DNA of 64,000 nucleotides from Bacillus sp. AFS015802 (GTDB lineage Bacteria > Bacillota > Bacilli > Bacillales > Bacillaceae_B), in NCBI RefSeq assembly GCF_002561455.1, contig NZ_NTUP01000002.1, positions 1-64,000 on the forward strand, in the 5' to 3' direction. The notes beneath the pieces are model-generated. The model saw only the letters and a list, made by a program, of their open reading frames with translations. It was not told the origin of the DNA and made no database searches. Of the stretch, positions 44,466 to 53,824 are shown one piece after another. The stretch's first letter is position 1. Every line of letters starts with the position of its first letter. Position numbers and translations under genes: made by a program.

Positions 44466-45170
44466 ATGGTGAAGAAAGTGCTGTTGGTTGACGATGAAGA
44501 AAATATTGTGGATGTTTGTGCGCGCTATCTTGTCCGGGAGGGCTATGAGGTGATGGAGGCCTTTAACGGCAAAGAAGCCCTGGAGCGGTATGAATCGTTT
44601 CAGCCGGATATCGTCATCCTTGACATCATGATGCCTGAAATGGACGGGTGGCAGGTAGCCGAAAAAATAAGGGAAGATCATGACATCCCGATCATCATGC
44701 TGACAGCACTTGGCCAGGAGAAGGACCGGATTTACGGGCTGACGATAGGAGCGGACGATTATGTCACCAAACCTTTCAGCCCTCGGGAGCTGTTGCTTCG
44801 GGTCAAGAATGTGTTAAGAAGGACCCATTCTGCACCTGCAGGAAAAGACCCAGAGGTCCTGGAATGGGAAGGGTTGATCATTGACCCTCATAAACGGAAA
44901 GTGATCGCAGAAGGGCAGGAAGTCGACATGACGGTGAAGGAATTCGAACTATTGTCCCTCCTGGCCCAGCACCCTTCCCAAGTATTCTCGAAATCCCAAC
45001 TGATCGAAACGTTATGGGGATATGAGTATTTTGGGGATGCCAATACGATCAATGTTCACATCCGCAGGCTAAGGGAGAAGATTGAGGTTGATCCATCCGC
45101 TCCAAAGTGGATTAAAACGGTATGGGGAATCGGCTACAAGTTCGAGGAGGCGAAGCACGTTGAAGATTAG
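44466..45170 (+). CDS. OmpR/PhoB-family response regulator
   Basis: 234 residues. Receiver domain (1-115) with the acidic pair D9-D10, phospho-acceptor D53 (IVILDIMMPEMDG) and the Thr/Lys switch residues (TALGQEKD, KPFSPREL). C-terminal winged helix (about 130-230; VDMTVKEFELLSLLAQHP, NTINVHIRRLREKIE, WGIGYKF). It overlaps the kinase gene by 11 bp. First gene of a four-gene operon with kinase, MsrAB and Crp/Fnr. Confidence 0.94.
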   Translation: MVKKVLLVDDEENIVDVCARYLVREGYEVMEAFNGKEALERYESFQPDIVILDIMMPEMDGWQVAEKIREDHDIPIIMLTALGQEKDRIYGLTIGADDYVTKPFSPRELLLRVKNVLRRTHSAPAGKDPEVLEWEGLIIDPHKRKVIAEGQEVDMTVKEFELLSLLAQHPSQVFSKSQLIETLWGYEYFGDANTINVHIRRLREKIEVDPSAPKWIKTVWGIGYKFEEAKHVED

Positions 45171-46212
45171 GACCCTCCTGATTTTAGCCAACACGATTTC
45201 CCTTGTCGTGATTCTGATCTTCCTCACCATCTCGTATGTCCGGATGTTCATTTCTACCGATATCATCATCCTGCTTTCCCTCATTACATTGGGGGCAGGG
45301 CTGTTATCATTTGCTATTAATCTGATGATCACAAGCCCATTATTGAAATCTGTGAAGCAGATGAGCAGGGAAGCCGGGAAGATGGCGGGTGGCGACTTTG
45401 ATGTGAAGGTGACGGAAGAGGGTCCCCGTGAAGTCAAAGAGCTCGCTGCCAACTTTAATAATATGTCCACAAGAATAGAAGAGATGTTTGGGGAATTAAA
45501 AGAATCGGAAAAATTCAAAAGTGAGCTGATCGCAAATGTATCACATGACCTCAGGACACCCCTGTCATCCATCCATTCCTTTGTAGCGGCTTTGAATGAT
45601 GACATCATCGAAGATCCGGCAACAAGGAAGCGGTATTACGAAACCATTCTGTCCGAGACGGAAAAATTAAGTCTGTTGATTGAAGAGGTGTTGGAGTTTT
45701 CCCAGTTGGAAAACAGAAGGCTGAAATGGGATCCCAAGCCAACCGCGGTCGATCAGCTTCTTGTCAACAGTATTCTCCCGTTCGAGGGAAGGATGGAGAG
45801 GAAAGGGATCACCCTGAAAGTCGAGTACGATGAAAGGTTGCCACTCATTCCTTTAATGCCTGTCCAAATGAAAAGGGTGATGACGAACCTTATCCAGAAT
45901 GCCCTTTCATTCTCGCCTGACCATACTGCCCTGGAAGTACGGGCTGTGAAAAAAGGAAAACAGGTGGAATGTTCTGTTACCGATCAAGGGAAGGGTGTCC
46001 CCCTCGATGAACAGTCTTCCATTTTCGAACGATTTTATCGGGTGGAGAAATCCCGTAACAAAGCCGGGGGAGGATCGGGCCTCGGCCTCTCGATCTGTAA
46101 GGAAATCATCGAGCTTCACGGCGGTGAAATCGGTGTGGAAAGTGACGGGCATTCGGGCAGTACCTTTTGGTTTCGATTACCTTTCGAAAATAGCAAGGAG
46201 GAGAGACGATGA
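45160..46212 (+). CDS. Sensor histidine kinase (HAMP-HisKA-HATPase)
   Basis: 350 residues, TTG start with GAGGAGG 9 nt upstream, inside the end of the regulator gene. Two N-terminal hydrophobic segments with hardly any extracellular loop (about 5-50) mean no classical periplasmic sensor domain; signals may be sensed in the membrane or through partner proteins. HAMP (about 50-105), phospho-acceptor His near 129 in [12 protein letters not shown], then the N box ([13 protein letters not shown]), G1 ([20 protein letters not shown]) and G2 ([14 protein letters not shown]). The stop overlaps msrAB as ATGA. Confidence 0.93.
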   Translation: MKIRTLLILANTISLVVILIFLTISYVRMFISTDIIILLSLITLGAGLLSFAINLMITSPLLKSVKQMSREAGKMAGGDFDVKVTEEGPREVKELAANFNNMSTRIEEMFGELKESEKFKSELIANVSHDLRTPLSSIHSFVAALNDDIIEDPATRKRYYETILSETEKLSLLIEEVLEFSQLENRRLKWDPKPTAVDQLLVNSILPFEGRMERKGITLKVEYDERLPLIPLMPVQMKRVMTNLIQNALSFSPDHTALEVRAVKKGKQVECSVTDQGKGVPLDEQSSIFERFYRVEKSRNKAGGGSGLGLSICKEIIELHGGEIGVESDGHSGSTFWFRLPFENSKEERR

Positions 46213-47351
46213 AAAAAGGATTGATTGGCCTCGGACTCATACTTCTAGTGGGTCTGGCGGCATTTTTTGGACCGAAACTGTATGCAAGCGTGACCCAGAA
46301 ATCGCTGGGGAGTGAAGCAGTGAAAACGGATATGATCGATGAAGATCATGCAGTCGCTACCTTTGCAGGGGGATGCTTCTGGTGCATGGAGCCACCTTTT
46401 GAAAAATTGGATGGCGTATACTCCGTCATCTCTGGATATACAGGCGGTGACGAGGAAAATCCAACCTATGACGAGGTTTCTTCCAAGCAGACGGGACACG
46501 TGGAAGCGGTCCAGATTGAATACGATCCTGACGTGATCACCTATGAACAGCTGTTAAAGGTTTTCTGGAGACAAATCGACCCGACCGATGCGGGGGGACA
46601 ATTCGTCGATCGGGGACCCCAGTATGTCAGCGTGATATTCTATCATGATGAAGAACAAAGGAAGGCGGCAGAAGAGGCCAAGAAGGAACTTGAGGACTCG
46701 GGGCGTTTTAAAGAAAAAATAGTAACCGGGATACAGCCGGCTAAAACCTTCTACAAAGCAGAAGAGTACCACCAGGATTATTATAAGAAAAATAAATTTA
46801 GCTACAAATTTTACCGAAGTAATTCCGGCAGGGACGATTTTCTGGATGAAGCATGGGGGAAGGACCGGCATATCAAACTGGAAACCAATTCCCTTTATCC
46901 TTCTTTCACGGATGATGAATTAAAAGAAAAGTTGACGGAAATTCAATACAAGGTCACTCAGGAAGATGCGACAGAGGAAGCATTCGACAATGAATACTGG
47001 GATAACAAAGAAGAAGGCATCTATGTCGATGTGGTTTCGGGGGAACCCCTTTTCAGCTCGAAGGATAAATACAAAAGTGGAACGGGATGGCCGAGTTTCA
47101 CCAAGCCCCTCGTTAAAGAGAATATTGTAGAAATAGAGGACCGGACGTTGTTCATGGTACGGACGGAGGTCAGAAGTAAACATGCCGATTCACATCTCGG
47201 ACATGTATTTGATGACGGACCGAAACCAACGGGATTACGATATTGCATGAACTCGGCAGCCCTTCGTTTTGTACCGAAGGATGAGCTTCGGGAGCAGGGG
47301 TATGGTGAGTTTGTCTCTCATTTTGACACGAATGGGGAGGATGCGTCATGA
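46209..47351 (+). CDS. msrAB: Exported methionine sulfoxide reductase MsrA-MsrB fusion
   Basis: 380 residues. N-terminal hydrophobic segment (4-20) acts as an uncleaved anchor or signal. MsrA domain (about 47-205) has the catalytic Cys56 in GGCFWCME; MsrB domain (about 225-370) has [17 protein letters not shown] and the catalytic Cys in [11 protein letters not shown]. The MsrB part lacks the four zinc Cys. The pair repairs both S and R forms of methionine sulfoxide, here apparently on the outer membrane face. Most bacilli carry separate cytosolic msrA and msrB. Coupled to the kinase gene upstream and the Crp gene downstream by 4-bp overlaps. Confidence 0.94.
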   Translation: MKKGLIGLGLILLVGLAAFFGPKLYASVTQKSLGSEAVKTDMIDEDHAVATFAGGCFWCMEPPFEKLDGVYSVISGYTGGDEENPTYDEVSSKQTGHVEAVQIEYDPDVITYEQLLKVFWRQIDPTDAGGQFVDRGPQYVSVIFYHDEEQRKAAEEAKKELEDSGRFKEKIVTGIQPAKTFYKAEEYHQDYYKKNKFSYKFYRSNSGRDDFLDEAWGKDRHIKLETNSLYPSFTDDELKEKLTEIQYKVTQEDATEEAFDNEYWDNKEEGIYVDVVSGEPLFSSKDKYKSGTGWPSFTKPLVKENIVEIEDRTLFMVRTEVRSKHADSHLGHVFDDGPKPTGLRYCMNSAALRFVPKDELREQGYGEFVSHFDTNGEDAS

Positions 47352-47983
47352 ATCCGGTATCTTTATTGCAACCGGCTTCCATGATGGAAAATCTTTTTGG
47401 AAGGGTCATCCACTACTCGAAAAAAGAAGTCGTTTACCAGCCTTTTTCGTTAAGCAAACATCTTTATTTAATTGAATCTGGAAAAATCAAACTATATAAA
47501 AATAGTGAGGATGGGCGGAAAACCCTCCTTATCGTTCTGGGAGCAGGAGACATCTTCAGTAATATCCCAAGTCTCAGTTTGGATGAAGAGGGGGTGTATG
47601 CAGAAACGATCGAATCCACCGCACTTCGCATGGTCTCTCATAAACAGGTGGATAGTTTGAAGGTCACTCATTCCATGGCCGTGACGGAAATCTATTCAGC
47701 CCTCAATCAACAAATGAAACAGCGGAATCTGTTCATGGAACGCATCATACATGCCCCCGTCAAAGAAAGGATTCTTTGTCTCCTCTCCTTTTTGATGAAA
47801 CGATTCGGAGAAAGGCAGGAAAATCTGATCAAAATCGATGTTCCCCTTACCCATCAGGACATAGCAAGCTTCATCGGATCGACCAGGGAAACCGTCACCA
47901 GCCTGACAAAAGAACTGATCACAGAAGGCCACATCCAAAAGGTCGATAAGTATTATATGCTGAAAGGGACGGACCTTAACTGA
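47348..47983 (+). CDS. Crp/Fnr-family regulator
   Basis: 211 residues. Cyclic-nucleotide-binding-like beta barrel (about 20-130) and a C-terminal winged helix with [27 protein letters not shown]. No Fnr-type Cys cluster is seen, so it is not an Fe-S oxygen sensor; the ligand is unknown. Its ATG overlaps the msrAB stop (ATGA). The stop codon lies inside a terminator of the GGACGGACC repeat type. Confidence 0.88.
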   Translation: MNPVSLLQPASMMENLFGRVIHYSKKEVVYQPFSLSKHLYLIESGKIKLYKNSEDGRKTLLIVLGAGDIFSNIPSLSLDEEGVYAETIESTALRMVSHKQVDSLKVTHSMAVTEIYSALNQQMKQRNLFMERIIHAPVKERILCLLSFLMKRFGERQENLIKIDVPLTHQDIASFIGSTRETVTSLTKELITEGHIQKVDKYYMLKGTDLN

Positions 47984-47998
47984 AGGTCCGTCCCTTTC
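47963..47998 (+). terminator. Terminator of the TCS-msrAB-crp operon (GGACGGACC-type repeat)
   Basis: AAAGGGACGGACCTT pairs perfectly with AAGGTCCGTCCCTTT around AACTG; T-run TTTC. Confidence 0.88.
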
Positions 47999-48000
47999 AT

Positions 48001-49191
48001 TCATCTGTCCAATTTAACAATTTCTGCATCCTGGTTTGGACGATTCAGGATGAGGTCACGGAGGATGTGGGATCCGAGCATGCTATATACAGTTCCGTTC
48101 CCTCCGTAGCCGAGCAGATAATAAACCCTGTCCTTCTCGGGGTGTCTTCCGATGTAAGGAAGGTTATCAAGTGACTCCCCGAAGCTTGCCCCCCATGCAT
48201 AGTCCATCTTGATCTTCCAATCGGGAAACAGTTTCTGAACTTTTTTTTCGATCTGTTTTCCTCGTTTTTGAATTTTTTTCTCACTTTGAGGTGCTTCGGG
48301 AGGATCTTCATCCAACCCGCCGGCGATGATGCGATTATCAACCGTGGTGCGCATATATAAATAAGGTCTTTTTGTCTCCTAAATGAGGGCTCTGTCATCC
48401 CATTGGGATAAGTCTCCGATCGGTTCTGTTGCAATGGCGTAAGACCTGTTGATGTCCGATCCGATTTTTTTATTCAAGGGTGGTGTTTCATACCCTGTTG
48501 CATGAATCAAGTGCGTCGCTTGAATGATCCCGTCAGGTGTTTGGATGTTTACACCTGTAGAATGTTCTTCTATACCCGTTGCTTCGAGATTCTCAAAGAT
48601 GGTTGTTTGCTTTCCTTCTTTCAAATAGTCAAAAATCCCGTTTACGAATTTGTATGGATTCACTTCTGCGTCTCCGTGGGTGATCAACGCGCCGGGCTTT
48701 GAGAAAGGCAATCGGTCCTTCATCTCTTTACGAGACCAATACTCCACTGGAAAACCGTGCTCATGCAGGGTTTGAAATTCCTTTTTTAATTTTGGGACAT
48801 GTCGTGAGGTGCTCGCATAGTAAATGCTTTTTCTGCGAATGAATTCTGGAGAATCCGGCAGATTCTTCGCGACTTGTTCCAGATTCTCCACTGCTTCTAA
48901 ACATAATGAGTAAAAACGGACCGCCTTCTCTTCTCCCATCTGCTCCATCAAGTCATGAAGCATGACGTCATTGGAAAACTGAAGCAGCCCTGTATTGGCG
49001 GATGAGCTGCCGGCAGCAAGTGTCCGTTTTTCAATGATGGCGACATTCAACCCCTCCTGTACGAGTGAATAAGCGCATAACGCCCCTGACATACCGCCTC
49101 CAATGATGACTGCATCATACTTTTTATCAAAATCTTCTTTTCTATTTTTTAATGTCGTTGGCCAGAACAATTGGCCGTTATGTAATTCCAT
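48001..49191 (-). pseudogene. FAD-dependent oxidoreductase (DAO/PuuB-like) with in-frame amber stop
   Basis: A 396-codon reading frame of the D-amino-acid-oxidase/gamma-glutamylputrescine-oxidase type. FAD motif VIIGGGMSGALCAYSL (about 30) and AAGSSSANTGLLQFS are intact, and the C-terminal part carries IGRHPEKDRVYYLLGYGGNG and the GSHIL FAD end. It is split by one TAG at 48379-48381, after WDDRALI; the same frame continues ETKRPYLYMRTTVDNRIIAGG. Homologues usually have Trp there, so TGG to TAG is the likely change. A single base, no frameshift: a recent pseudogene, a sequencing error, or readthrough. Confidence 0.85.
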
Positions 49192-49311
49192 CCTGGTGCC
49201 CCCATTGAAAATGAATTTGTTCTATTCCATTCCCTTGGGGCGGGAGGAACAAAACATAAATTTTTCAGGGGTATAGGGTCGGCTGATTTAAAAGGGGGGA
49301 AGGGGAGGAAA

Positions 49312-49348
49312 GTACAAAAAAAGGATGGGCAGCATTGGCCGCCCATCC
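49312..49348 (-). terminator. Terminator of ohrA
   Basis: On the minus strand GGATGGGC pairs with GCCCATCC, followed by seven T. Confidence 0.88.
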
Positions 49349-49355
49349 TGTGTGA

Positions 49356-49778
49356 TTAGAATTGTTCCGTGTGTAATTCCACTTCGATGTTTCCATTTGT
49401 CGCTTTTGAATATGGGCATACGCCATGTGCTTTTTCCACTAATTGCTTGGCTTCATCCAGTTCTACGCCATTCACGGCCACTGAAAGGACAACGCCTAAT
49501 TTGAATCCGCCGTCTGTATCCTTACCGATCGAGACCTCAGCCGTTACCTTGGATTCGATTTTTTTCTTTTCCTGGCGGGACACTAAGTTAAGAGCGCTGT
49601 CGAAACAAGCCGCATAACCAGCTGCAAATAGCTGCTCAGGGTTTGTTGCTCCTTCTGCCCCGTTGCCACCAAGTGATTTTGGCATGGCAAGCGCCACATC
49701 CAATACTCCGTCACTGCTTGTTACTTTTCCTTCACGGCCACCTTTAGCCGTTGCTTTTGCTGTGTATAATGCATCCAT
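49356..49778 (-). CDS. ohrA: Organic hydroperoxide resistance protein Ohr
   Basis: 140 residues of the OsmC/Ohr family. The two redox Cys are in AAGYAACFDSALN (about 60) and HGVCPYSKATNGN (about 125), and the Ohr fingerprint GGNGAEGATNPEQLFAAGYA is present. It reduces organic hydroperoxides with lipoyl-type thiols. Start at 49778 by AGAGGAG. Divergent from the ohrR regulator gene with paired direct repeats between them. Confidence 0.94.
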   Translation of the reverse strand: MDALYTAKATAKGGREGKVTSSDGVLDVALAMPKSLGGNGAEGATNPEQLFAAGYAACFDSALNLVSRQEKKKIESKVTAEVSIGKDTDGGFKLGVVLSVAVNGVELDEAKQLVEKAHGVCPYSKATNGNIEVELHTEQF

Positions 49779-49843
49779 TTCTTTCACTCCTCTTTTTTGT
49801 ATTGTGCACAATTTAATTCTACAAGATCAACTATAACTGGTCT

Positions 49844-49870
49844 CAATTTAGTTGTCAACAATTTAGTTGT
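49844..49870. promoter_or_regulatory. Direct repeat, candidate OhrR operator
   Basis: CAATTTAGTTGT occurs at 49844-49855 and 49859-49870 (15-bp period). The AATTTA core resembles known OhrR sites of bacilli, which carry AATTAAATTGT words. Located between the divergent ohrA and ohrR genes. Confidence 0.65.
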
Positions 49871-49949
49871 GAAAAATTAAATTTGAACACTGATACTTTT
49901 TTCGGTATGATAATCACAATTAGTATGTTCAAGAAAGGAATCGACATGT

Positions 49950-50378
49950 ATGATGAATCCACTTTTACTGGAAAATCAAATCTGCTTTAAAATATATACA
50001 GCTGAGAGGGAGATCACGAAGCTTTACCGGAGTCTCCTGGAGGAAATCGGTGTCACGTATCCTCAATACCTGGCGCTGTTGGTATTATGGGAAGAAAGAA
50101 CGATATCGGTGAAAGAACTCGGTCGAAAGCTATTCCTCGACTCCGGTACGCTCACCCCCATGCTGAAAAGGATGGAATCGAACGGGCTCGTTGAAAGGAA
50201 ACGATCGGCAGAGGATGAAAGAAGCGTCCTCATCACCCTTACAGATAGAGGAAGTCAATTGAAGGACAAGGCAGAGTGTGTTCCGACCCGTTTACTCGAG
50301 CGTTTGGAAATGGACGCTGACGAATTGAAGACCCTCGATCAGACGCTGACGACGATTTTAGGGAAACTGCAGGGGTAG
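49950..50378 (+). CDS. ohrR: Peroxide-sensing MarR-family repressor OhrR
   Basis: 142 residues, MarR winged helix (ISVKELGRKLFLDSGTLTPM, DERSVLITLTDRG wing). The N-terminal ENQICFKIYTAEREITKLYR places the reactive Cys and nearby Tyr as in B. subtilis OhrR, which senses organic hydroperoxide by Cys oxidation. One-Cys or two-Cys mode: another Cys (KAECVPTR) near residue 110 could form the resolving disulfide. Start at 49950 or the adjacent ATG at 49953. Confidence 0.92.
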   Translation: MMNPLLLENQICFKIYTAEREITKLYRSLLEEIGVTYPQYLALLVLWEERTISVKELGRKLFLDSGTLTPMLKRMESNGLVERKRSAEDERSVLITLTDRGSQLKDKAECVPTRLLERLEMDADELKTLDQTLTTILGKLQG

Positions 50379-50408
50379 AAAATCATGTTTCTCCTTTTGA
50401 GGTTGGTA

Positions 50409-50513
50409 TTGCTGTAATTGTTTGGATATTGGTTGTTTTTTTGCCGTTTTTGGCTGGATTTTCTTCCAAAACGGCACGATTTTCAACATAATCGGCGTAC
50501 AAAAAAAGATAGA
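50409..50513. repeat. 21-bp phased repeat, first locus
   Basis: Units on an exact 21-bp period at 50430, 50451, 50472 and 50493 (and a weaker one at 50409): TGGTTGTTTT, TGGCTGGATT, CGGCACGATT, CGGCGTACAA. The second half of each unit is variable. Same family as the array at 53825. Lies downstream of ohrR and before a membrane-protein gene. Confidence 0.6.
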
Positions 50514-50532
50514 GCGTATCACTTACCACCCC

Positions 50533-50820
50533 TCATGGAGACTCTTTCTTCTCCCCTCGAAAAGCCAGCACCGAAGTCTTCAACGAAGCATAATTCCCGA
50601 TTGCTGCGTATCCATAAAAAAAGCCCATGAAAATGCCCGTGACGATATGTCCCCTGTGGCTGATGAAAACGGAAATGAACAAGCCCAGTATGACGGCAAT
50701 ATTCGGAACCAAAAAAGACCGGGGTTTGAAGGAGACTTTTATAAGCTGTGTGAGCAGGATGATGATCGGAATGGCAATGACTGCATCCCAGAAGTTTGTG
50801 TGAATGGTAGGGAAGTCCAT
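50533..50820 (-). CDS. Small membrane protein of unknown function
   Basis: 95 residues with three hydrophobic segments (about 11-27, 38-58 and 60-80) and a basic C-terminus. Architecture is compatible with a holin-like or YqxH-type protein, but I do not recognise a family. AGGAGGCACCAT places the start at 50820; nine further in-frame codons upstream lie before that site. Confidence 0.6.
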   Translation of the reverse strand: MDFPTIHTNFWDAVIAIPIIILLTQLIKVSFKPRSFLVPNIAVILGLFISVFISHRGHIVTGIFMGFFYGYAAIGNYASLKTSVLAFRGEKKESP

Positions 50821-50874
50821 ATGGTGCCTCCTAATGGTTTTGTTCATACTATTTCCTTATCGAGAGGGGATTAA

Positions 50875-50908
50875 CAAAAAAAGATGACCCTCATGAGGGA
50901 TCATCCTT
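50875..50908 (-). terminator. Terminator of the flavin reductase gene
   Basis: On the minus strand AAGGATGATCCCT pairs with AGGGTCATCT, followed by six T. Confidence 0.88.
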
Positions 50909-51440
50909 TAAACGTGGCATTCCAGCGTTCTGCTTTCTCAAGTGCGGCTATATCGTTGACAATTTCACCAGGTTTGACTCCTGCACCGATCATGTAGTCC
51001 GCAAATTCCATATTCACGAACTGAAAAATGTAGTCAAACTGCTGAACCAGTGGAAGTCCTTTTATTTTGGCAGAAGTCCCCCCGGTGATTACCACATACG
51101 CTTTCTTCTTCGTAAGCTCTTCTTTTAAATTGAAACGGTCATCACGAAGGTACTGACTCCAGCGGTCGAAGAAATTTTTCATCGGGCCGCTCATTCCATA
51201 CCAGTAAAGGGGGGTGGCGAATAATAATACATCATGCTCTTCCATCAGACGGACAAGCTGTTCGTAATCATCCCCGACTGGCAGGAAGCCTCCTTCAGAG
51301 TGGCGCAGGTCTTCGATCGGTTCGATATGCAGATCGGCAAGGGATACGACGGTATGATCGGTCCCATCGACGATTTTCTTGGCAAGATATTCGGAGTTTC
51401 CGTTTTTTCGTGTACTTCCTAACAGGGCTAATATTTTCAT
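50901..51440 (-). CDS. NAD(P)H-dependent FMN reductase-type flavodoxin-fold protein
   Basis: 179 residues. LLGSTRKNGNSEYLAKKI is the FMN phosphate-binding loop and FATPLYWYGMSGPMKNFFDRW the conserved flavin-side motif of the NADPH-dependent FMN reductase/NAD(P)H oxidoreductase family. It likely reduces quinones, nitro compounds or flavin. AAAGGAGTG precedes the ATG. Divergent from a LysR gene 200 bp away. Confidence 0.88.
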   Translation of the reverse strand: MKILALLGSTRKNGNSEYLAKKIVDGTDHTVVSLADLHIEPIEDLRHSEGGFLPVGDDYEQLVRLMEEHDVLLFATPLYWYGMSGPMKNFFDRWSQYLRDDRFNLKEELTKKKAYVVITGGTSAKIKGLPLVQQFDYIFQFVNMEFADYMIGAGVKPGEIVNDIAALEKAERWNATFKG

Positions 51441-51590
51441 TGTTTAACACTCCTTTATGAATTGATTTTTTTCAGCTCGTCACATGTTGAGTGTACAGTA
51501 ATTCTTCATCCCGTTGCACCTTTTGAGGCAATCAGGCCGTACGGGGGCATGCAATGAATAGGATTATACCATTGTTGGAAAGATTAAAGT

Positions 51591-51608
51591 TATCTATAAT
51601 TATTGATA
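51591..51608. promoter_or_regulatory. Dyad upstream of the LysR gene
   Basis: TATC-TATAATTATT-GATA. A similar site, TATCAAAATTATTGAT (minus strand), lies at 52520-52535 before the alcohol dehydrogenase gene, and TATCGATA follows near 52551. Candidate LysR-type operators. Confidence 0.45.
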
Positions 51609-51640
51609 CTAACTATTGTAATAAGTGATGGGAGAGGCAA

Positions 51641-52516
51641 ATGGATCTTACCTATTTTTATACCTTCAAAGAAGTAGCCAAGTGGGGGAGTTATACGAAG
51701 ACCGGGGAGGAGCTCGGATATGCCCAGTCCAGTGTGACGACCCAAATCAAGAAACTGGAGGAGCACTATAAAGTCAAGCTGTTCGAACGGGTCGGCAGGA
51801 AAATGAGGCTGACACAGTCGGGGGAAGAACTCTATTTTTATATAGACAAAATACTATCCTTGTTAGATGAGGCAGAAGAACGAATCTCGAAGGAAAGCAA
51901 TCTGAGGGGGACCGTGCGGATCGGCACAGTGGAATCTCTTGCCGCTTATTTCATCACCCCCTATATAAAGGATTTGAAAGGAAGGCATCCGGAATTGAAG
52001 ATCCTGCTTGAAGCAGGACTGTGCCCGAACTTAAAAGAAGGCACCCTTGAGGGGAAGTTCGATCTCTCCATCCTATTGGACCGTTTATCGGAGCATCCGG
52101 ACCTGACGACGATCCCCATCCGTCAGGAGAAGTTGGTGATGATCGCCCCTCCGAAGCACCGTCTGCATTCCCTGAAGGAAATGAGCTTAAAAGAGCTTGA
52201 AACCGAAACCCTCATCCTGACGGAGGAAGGATGTTCGTATCGGGTATTACTCGAGCAATTATTAAAAGAGGAAAATGTTCAGGCCAAATCGGTCATCTCT
52301 TTCAGCAGCCTGGAGGCCATCAAACAATGTGTGGCGGATGATTTGGGGCTTGCCATCATGCCTGAGATTGCTGTAAAAAGAGACCTTGAAAGCGGAAAGG
52401 TCGTCGAGGTGCCATTTGATCATGAAAAAATTCCGGTGTATACGCAAATCGTCTATCAAAAGAAAAAATGGCTGACACCCCCGATCGCGCAATTCATTTC
52501 AGCCCTGACTACTTGA
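51641..52516 (+). CDS. LysR-family regulator
   Basis: 291 residues. N-terminal winged helix (YFYTFKEVAKWGSYTKTGEE, AQSSVTTQIKKLEEHYKVKLF) and two-lobed periplasmic-binding-like effector domain (about 92-291). Preceded by GGGAGAGG. It lies between a divergent flavin reductase and a downstream iron-dependent alcohol dehydrogenase; a similar dyad before itself and before the dehydrogenase suggests it controls both. Effector unknown. Confidence 0.9.
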   Translation: MDLTYFYTFKEVAKWGSYTKTGEELGYAQSSVTTQIKKLEEHYKVKLFERVGRKMRLTQSGEELYFYIDKILSLLDEAEERISKESNLRGTVRIGTVESLAAYFITPYIKDLKGRHPELKILLEAGLCPNLKEGTLEGKFDLSILLDRLSEHPDLTTIPIRQEKLVMIAPPKHRLHSLKEMSLKELETETLILTEEGCSYRVLLEQLLKEENVQAKSVISFSSLEAIKQCVADDLGLAIMPEIAVKRDLESGKVVEVPFDHEKIPVYTQIVYQKKKWLTPPIAQFISALTT

Positions 52517-52616
52517 ATCATCAATAATTTTGATAGGTAATATGAAAAACTATCGATAACTTCATGGGTGAAACTAGTGCTAAAATGAATGCACAATACG
52601 ATTAGAGGTGCTGAAC

Positions 52617-53780
52617 ATGAACACATTTTTACAATACAATCCTACAAAGCTTTACTTCGGTAAAGATGAAGTGAAGCAGCTGTCTTCCATTCTGGATAAA
52701 GGACTGAATGTATTACTCGTCTACGGCGGGGGAAGCATCAAGCGTAATGGCGTGTATGATGATGTCATGAACGAATTGAATAAAATCGAAGCCAACGTAT
52801 TCGAGCTGAGCGGAGTTGAGCCGAATCCACGGTTGACGACGGTTCGTAAGGGTGTCGCCATCTGCCGAAGCGAAGCGATCGATTTCATCCTGGCCGTAGG
52901 CGGCGGAAGCGTGATTGATTGCACAAAGGCAATTTCCGCTGGAGCAAAATACGCGGGGGACGTGTGGGAACTGATCACCGCGAAAGCTCCGATCAATGAA
53001 GCCCTTCCCTTTGGCACGGTTCTGACCCTTGCAGCGACGGGTTCAGAAATGAACTCGGTGTCCGTCATCACGAACTGGGAAACGAATGATAAATTAGGCT
53101 GGGGATCTCCACATGTGTTCCCGACGTTTTCAATCCTGGATCCTGCTTATACATTTTCTGTACCACGCGATCAGACGATTTATGGGATTGTGGACAGCAT
53201 GTCCCATGCCCTTGAACACTATTTCCACCGGACTGAAAATACTCCGATGATTGACGGGTTCATAGAGTCCCTGCTGAGAACGGCGATTGCAACCGGTCCT
53301 AGGCTGCTGGAGGATCTTGATTCCTTCAAACATCGGGAAACGATGATGTACATCAGTACCACCGCCTTTAACGGAACCCTTGCCAACGGGACAGACGGCG
53401 GCGACTGGGCAACCCACCGAATCGAGCACGCGATTTCTGCGATTTATGATATTCCTCATGGCGGCGGTCTTGCCATTCTTTTCCCTAACTGGCTGGAGCA
53501 TGTGCTGGAAGAAGATCCATCCCGTGTGAAACAGCTTGCGGTCAATGTGTTCGGGGTTTCGCCTGAAGGCAAGGAAGATATCGACGTGGCAAGGGAAGGG
53601 GCAAAAGCGCTCCGTGATTTCTGGACTTCACTGGGGGCCCCAAGTACACTGGCCGATTATGATATCGATGACAGTCAGTTTGATAGCATTGTCGAGAAGA
53701 CGTTCATCAAACCTGGCGTCGGGACGTATAAAGTAATGGATGATAATAGTGTGCGGGATATCCTGGTTCGCTCATTGTAA
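52617..53780 (+). CDS. Iron-containing alcohol dehydrogenase (YugJ/BDH type)
   Basis: 387 residues. [16 protein letters not shown] (about 95) is the NAD(P)-binding motif; Fe ligands are the Asp and His residues of [10 protein letters not shown] and of [17 protein letters not shown]. This is the butanol-dehydrogenase-like group that reduces aldehydes with NAD(P)H. Start at 52617 by AGAGGTG; in-frame upstream codons overlap the site. Monocistronic, 100 bp after the LysR gene. Confidence 0.93.
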   Translation: MNTFLQYNPTKLYFGKDEVKQLSSILDKGLNVLLVYGGGSIKRNGVYDDVMNELNKIEANVFELSGVEPNPRLTTVRKGVAICRSEAIDFILAVGGGSVIDCTKAISAGAKYAGDVWELITAKAPINEALPFGTVLTLAATGSEMNSVSVITNWETNDKLGWGSPHVFPTFSILDPAYTFSVPRDQTIYGIVDSMSHALEHYFHRTENTPMIDGFIESLLRTAIATGPRLLEDLDSFKHRETMMYISTTAFNGTLANGTDGGDWATHRIEHAISAIYDIPHGGGLAILFPNWLEHVLEEDPSRVKQLAVNVFGVSPEGKEDIDVAREGAKALRDFWTSLGAPSTLADYDIDDSQFDSIVEKTFIKPGVGTYKVMDDNSVRDILVRSL

Positions 53781-53824
53781 AAGAGAGGATTGGGGAAGGT
53801 TGAGGTTTGGTGAAAAAAGGGTAA

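Noticed and set aside
50422-50874. Plus-strand ORFs between ohrR and the flavin reductase
   Set aside because: They overlap the minus-strand membrane-protein gene, which has a clear ribosome-binding site and hydrophobic segments, and they show no protein-like features.
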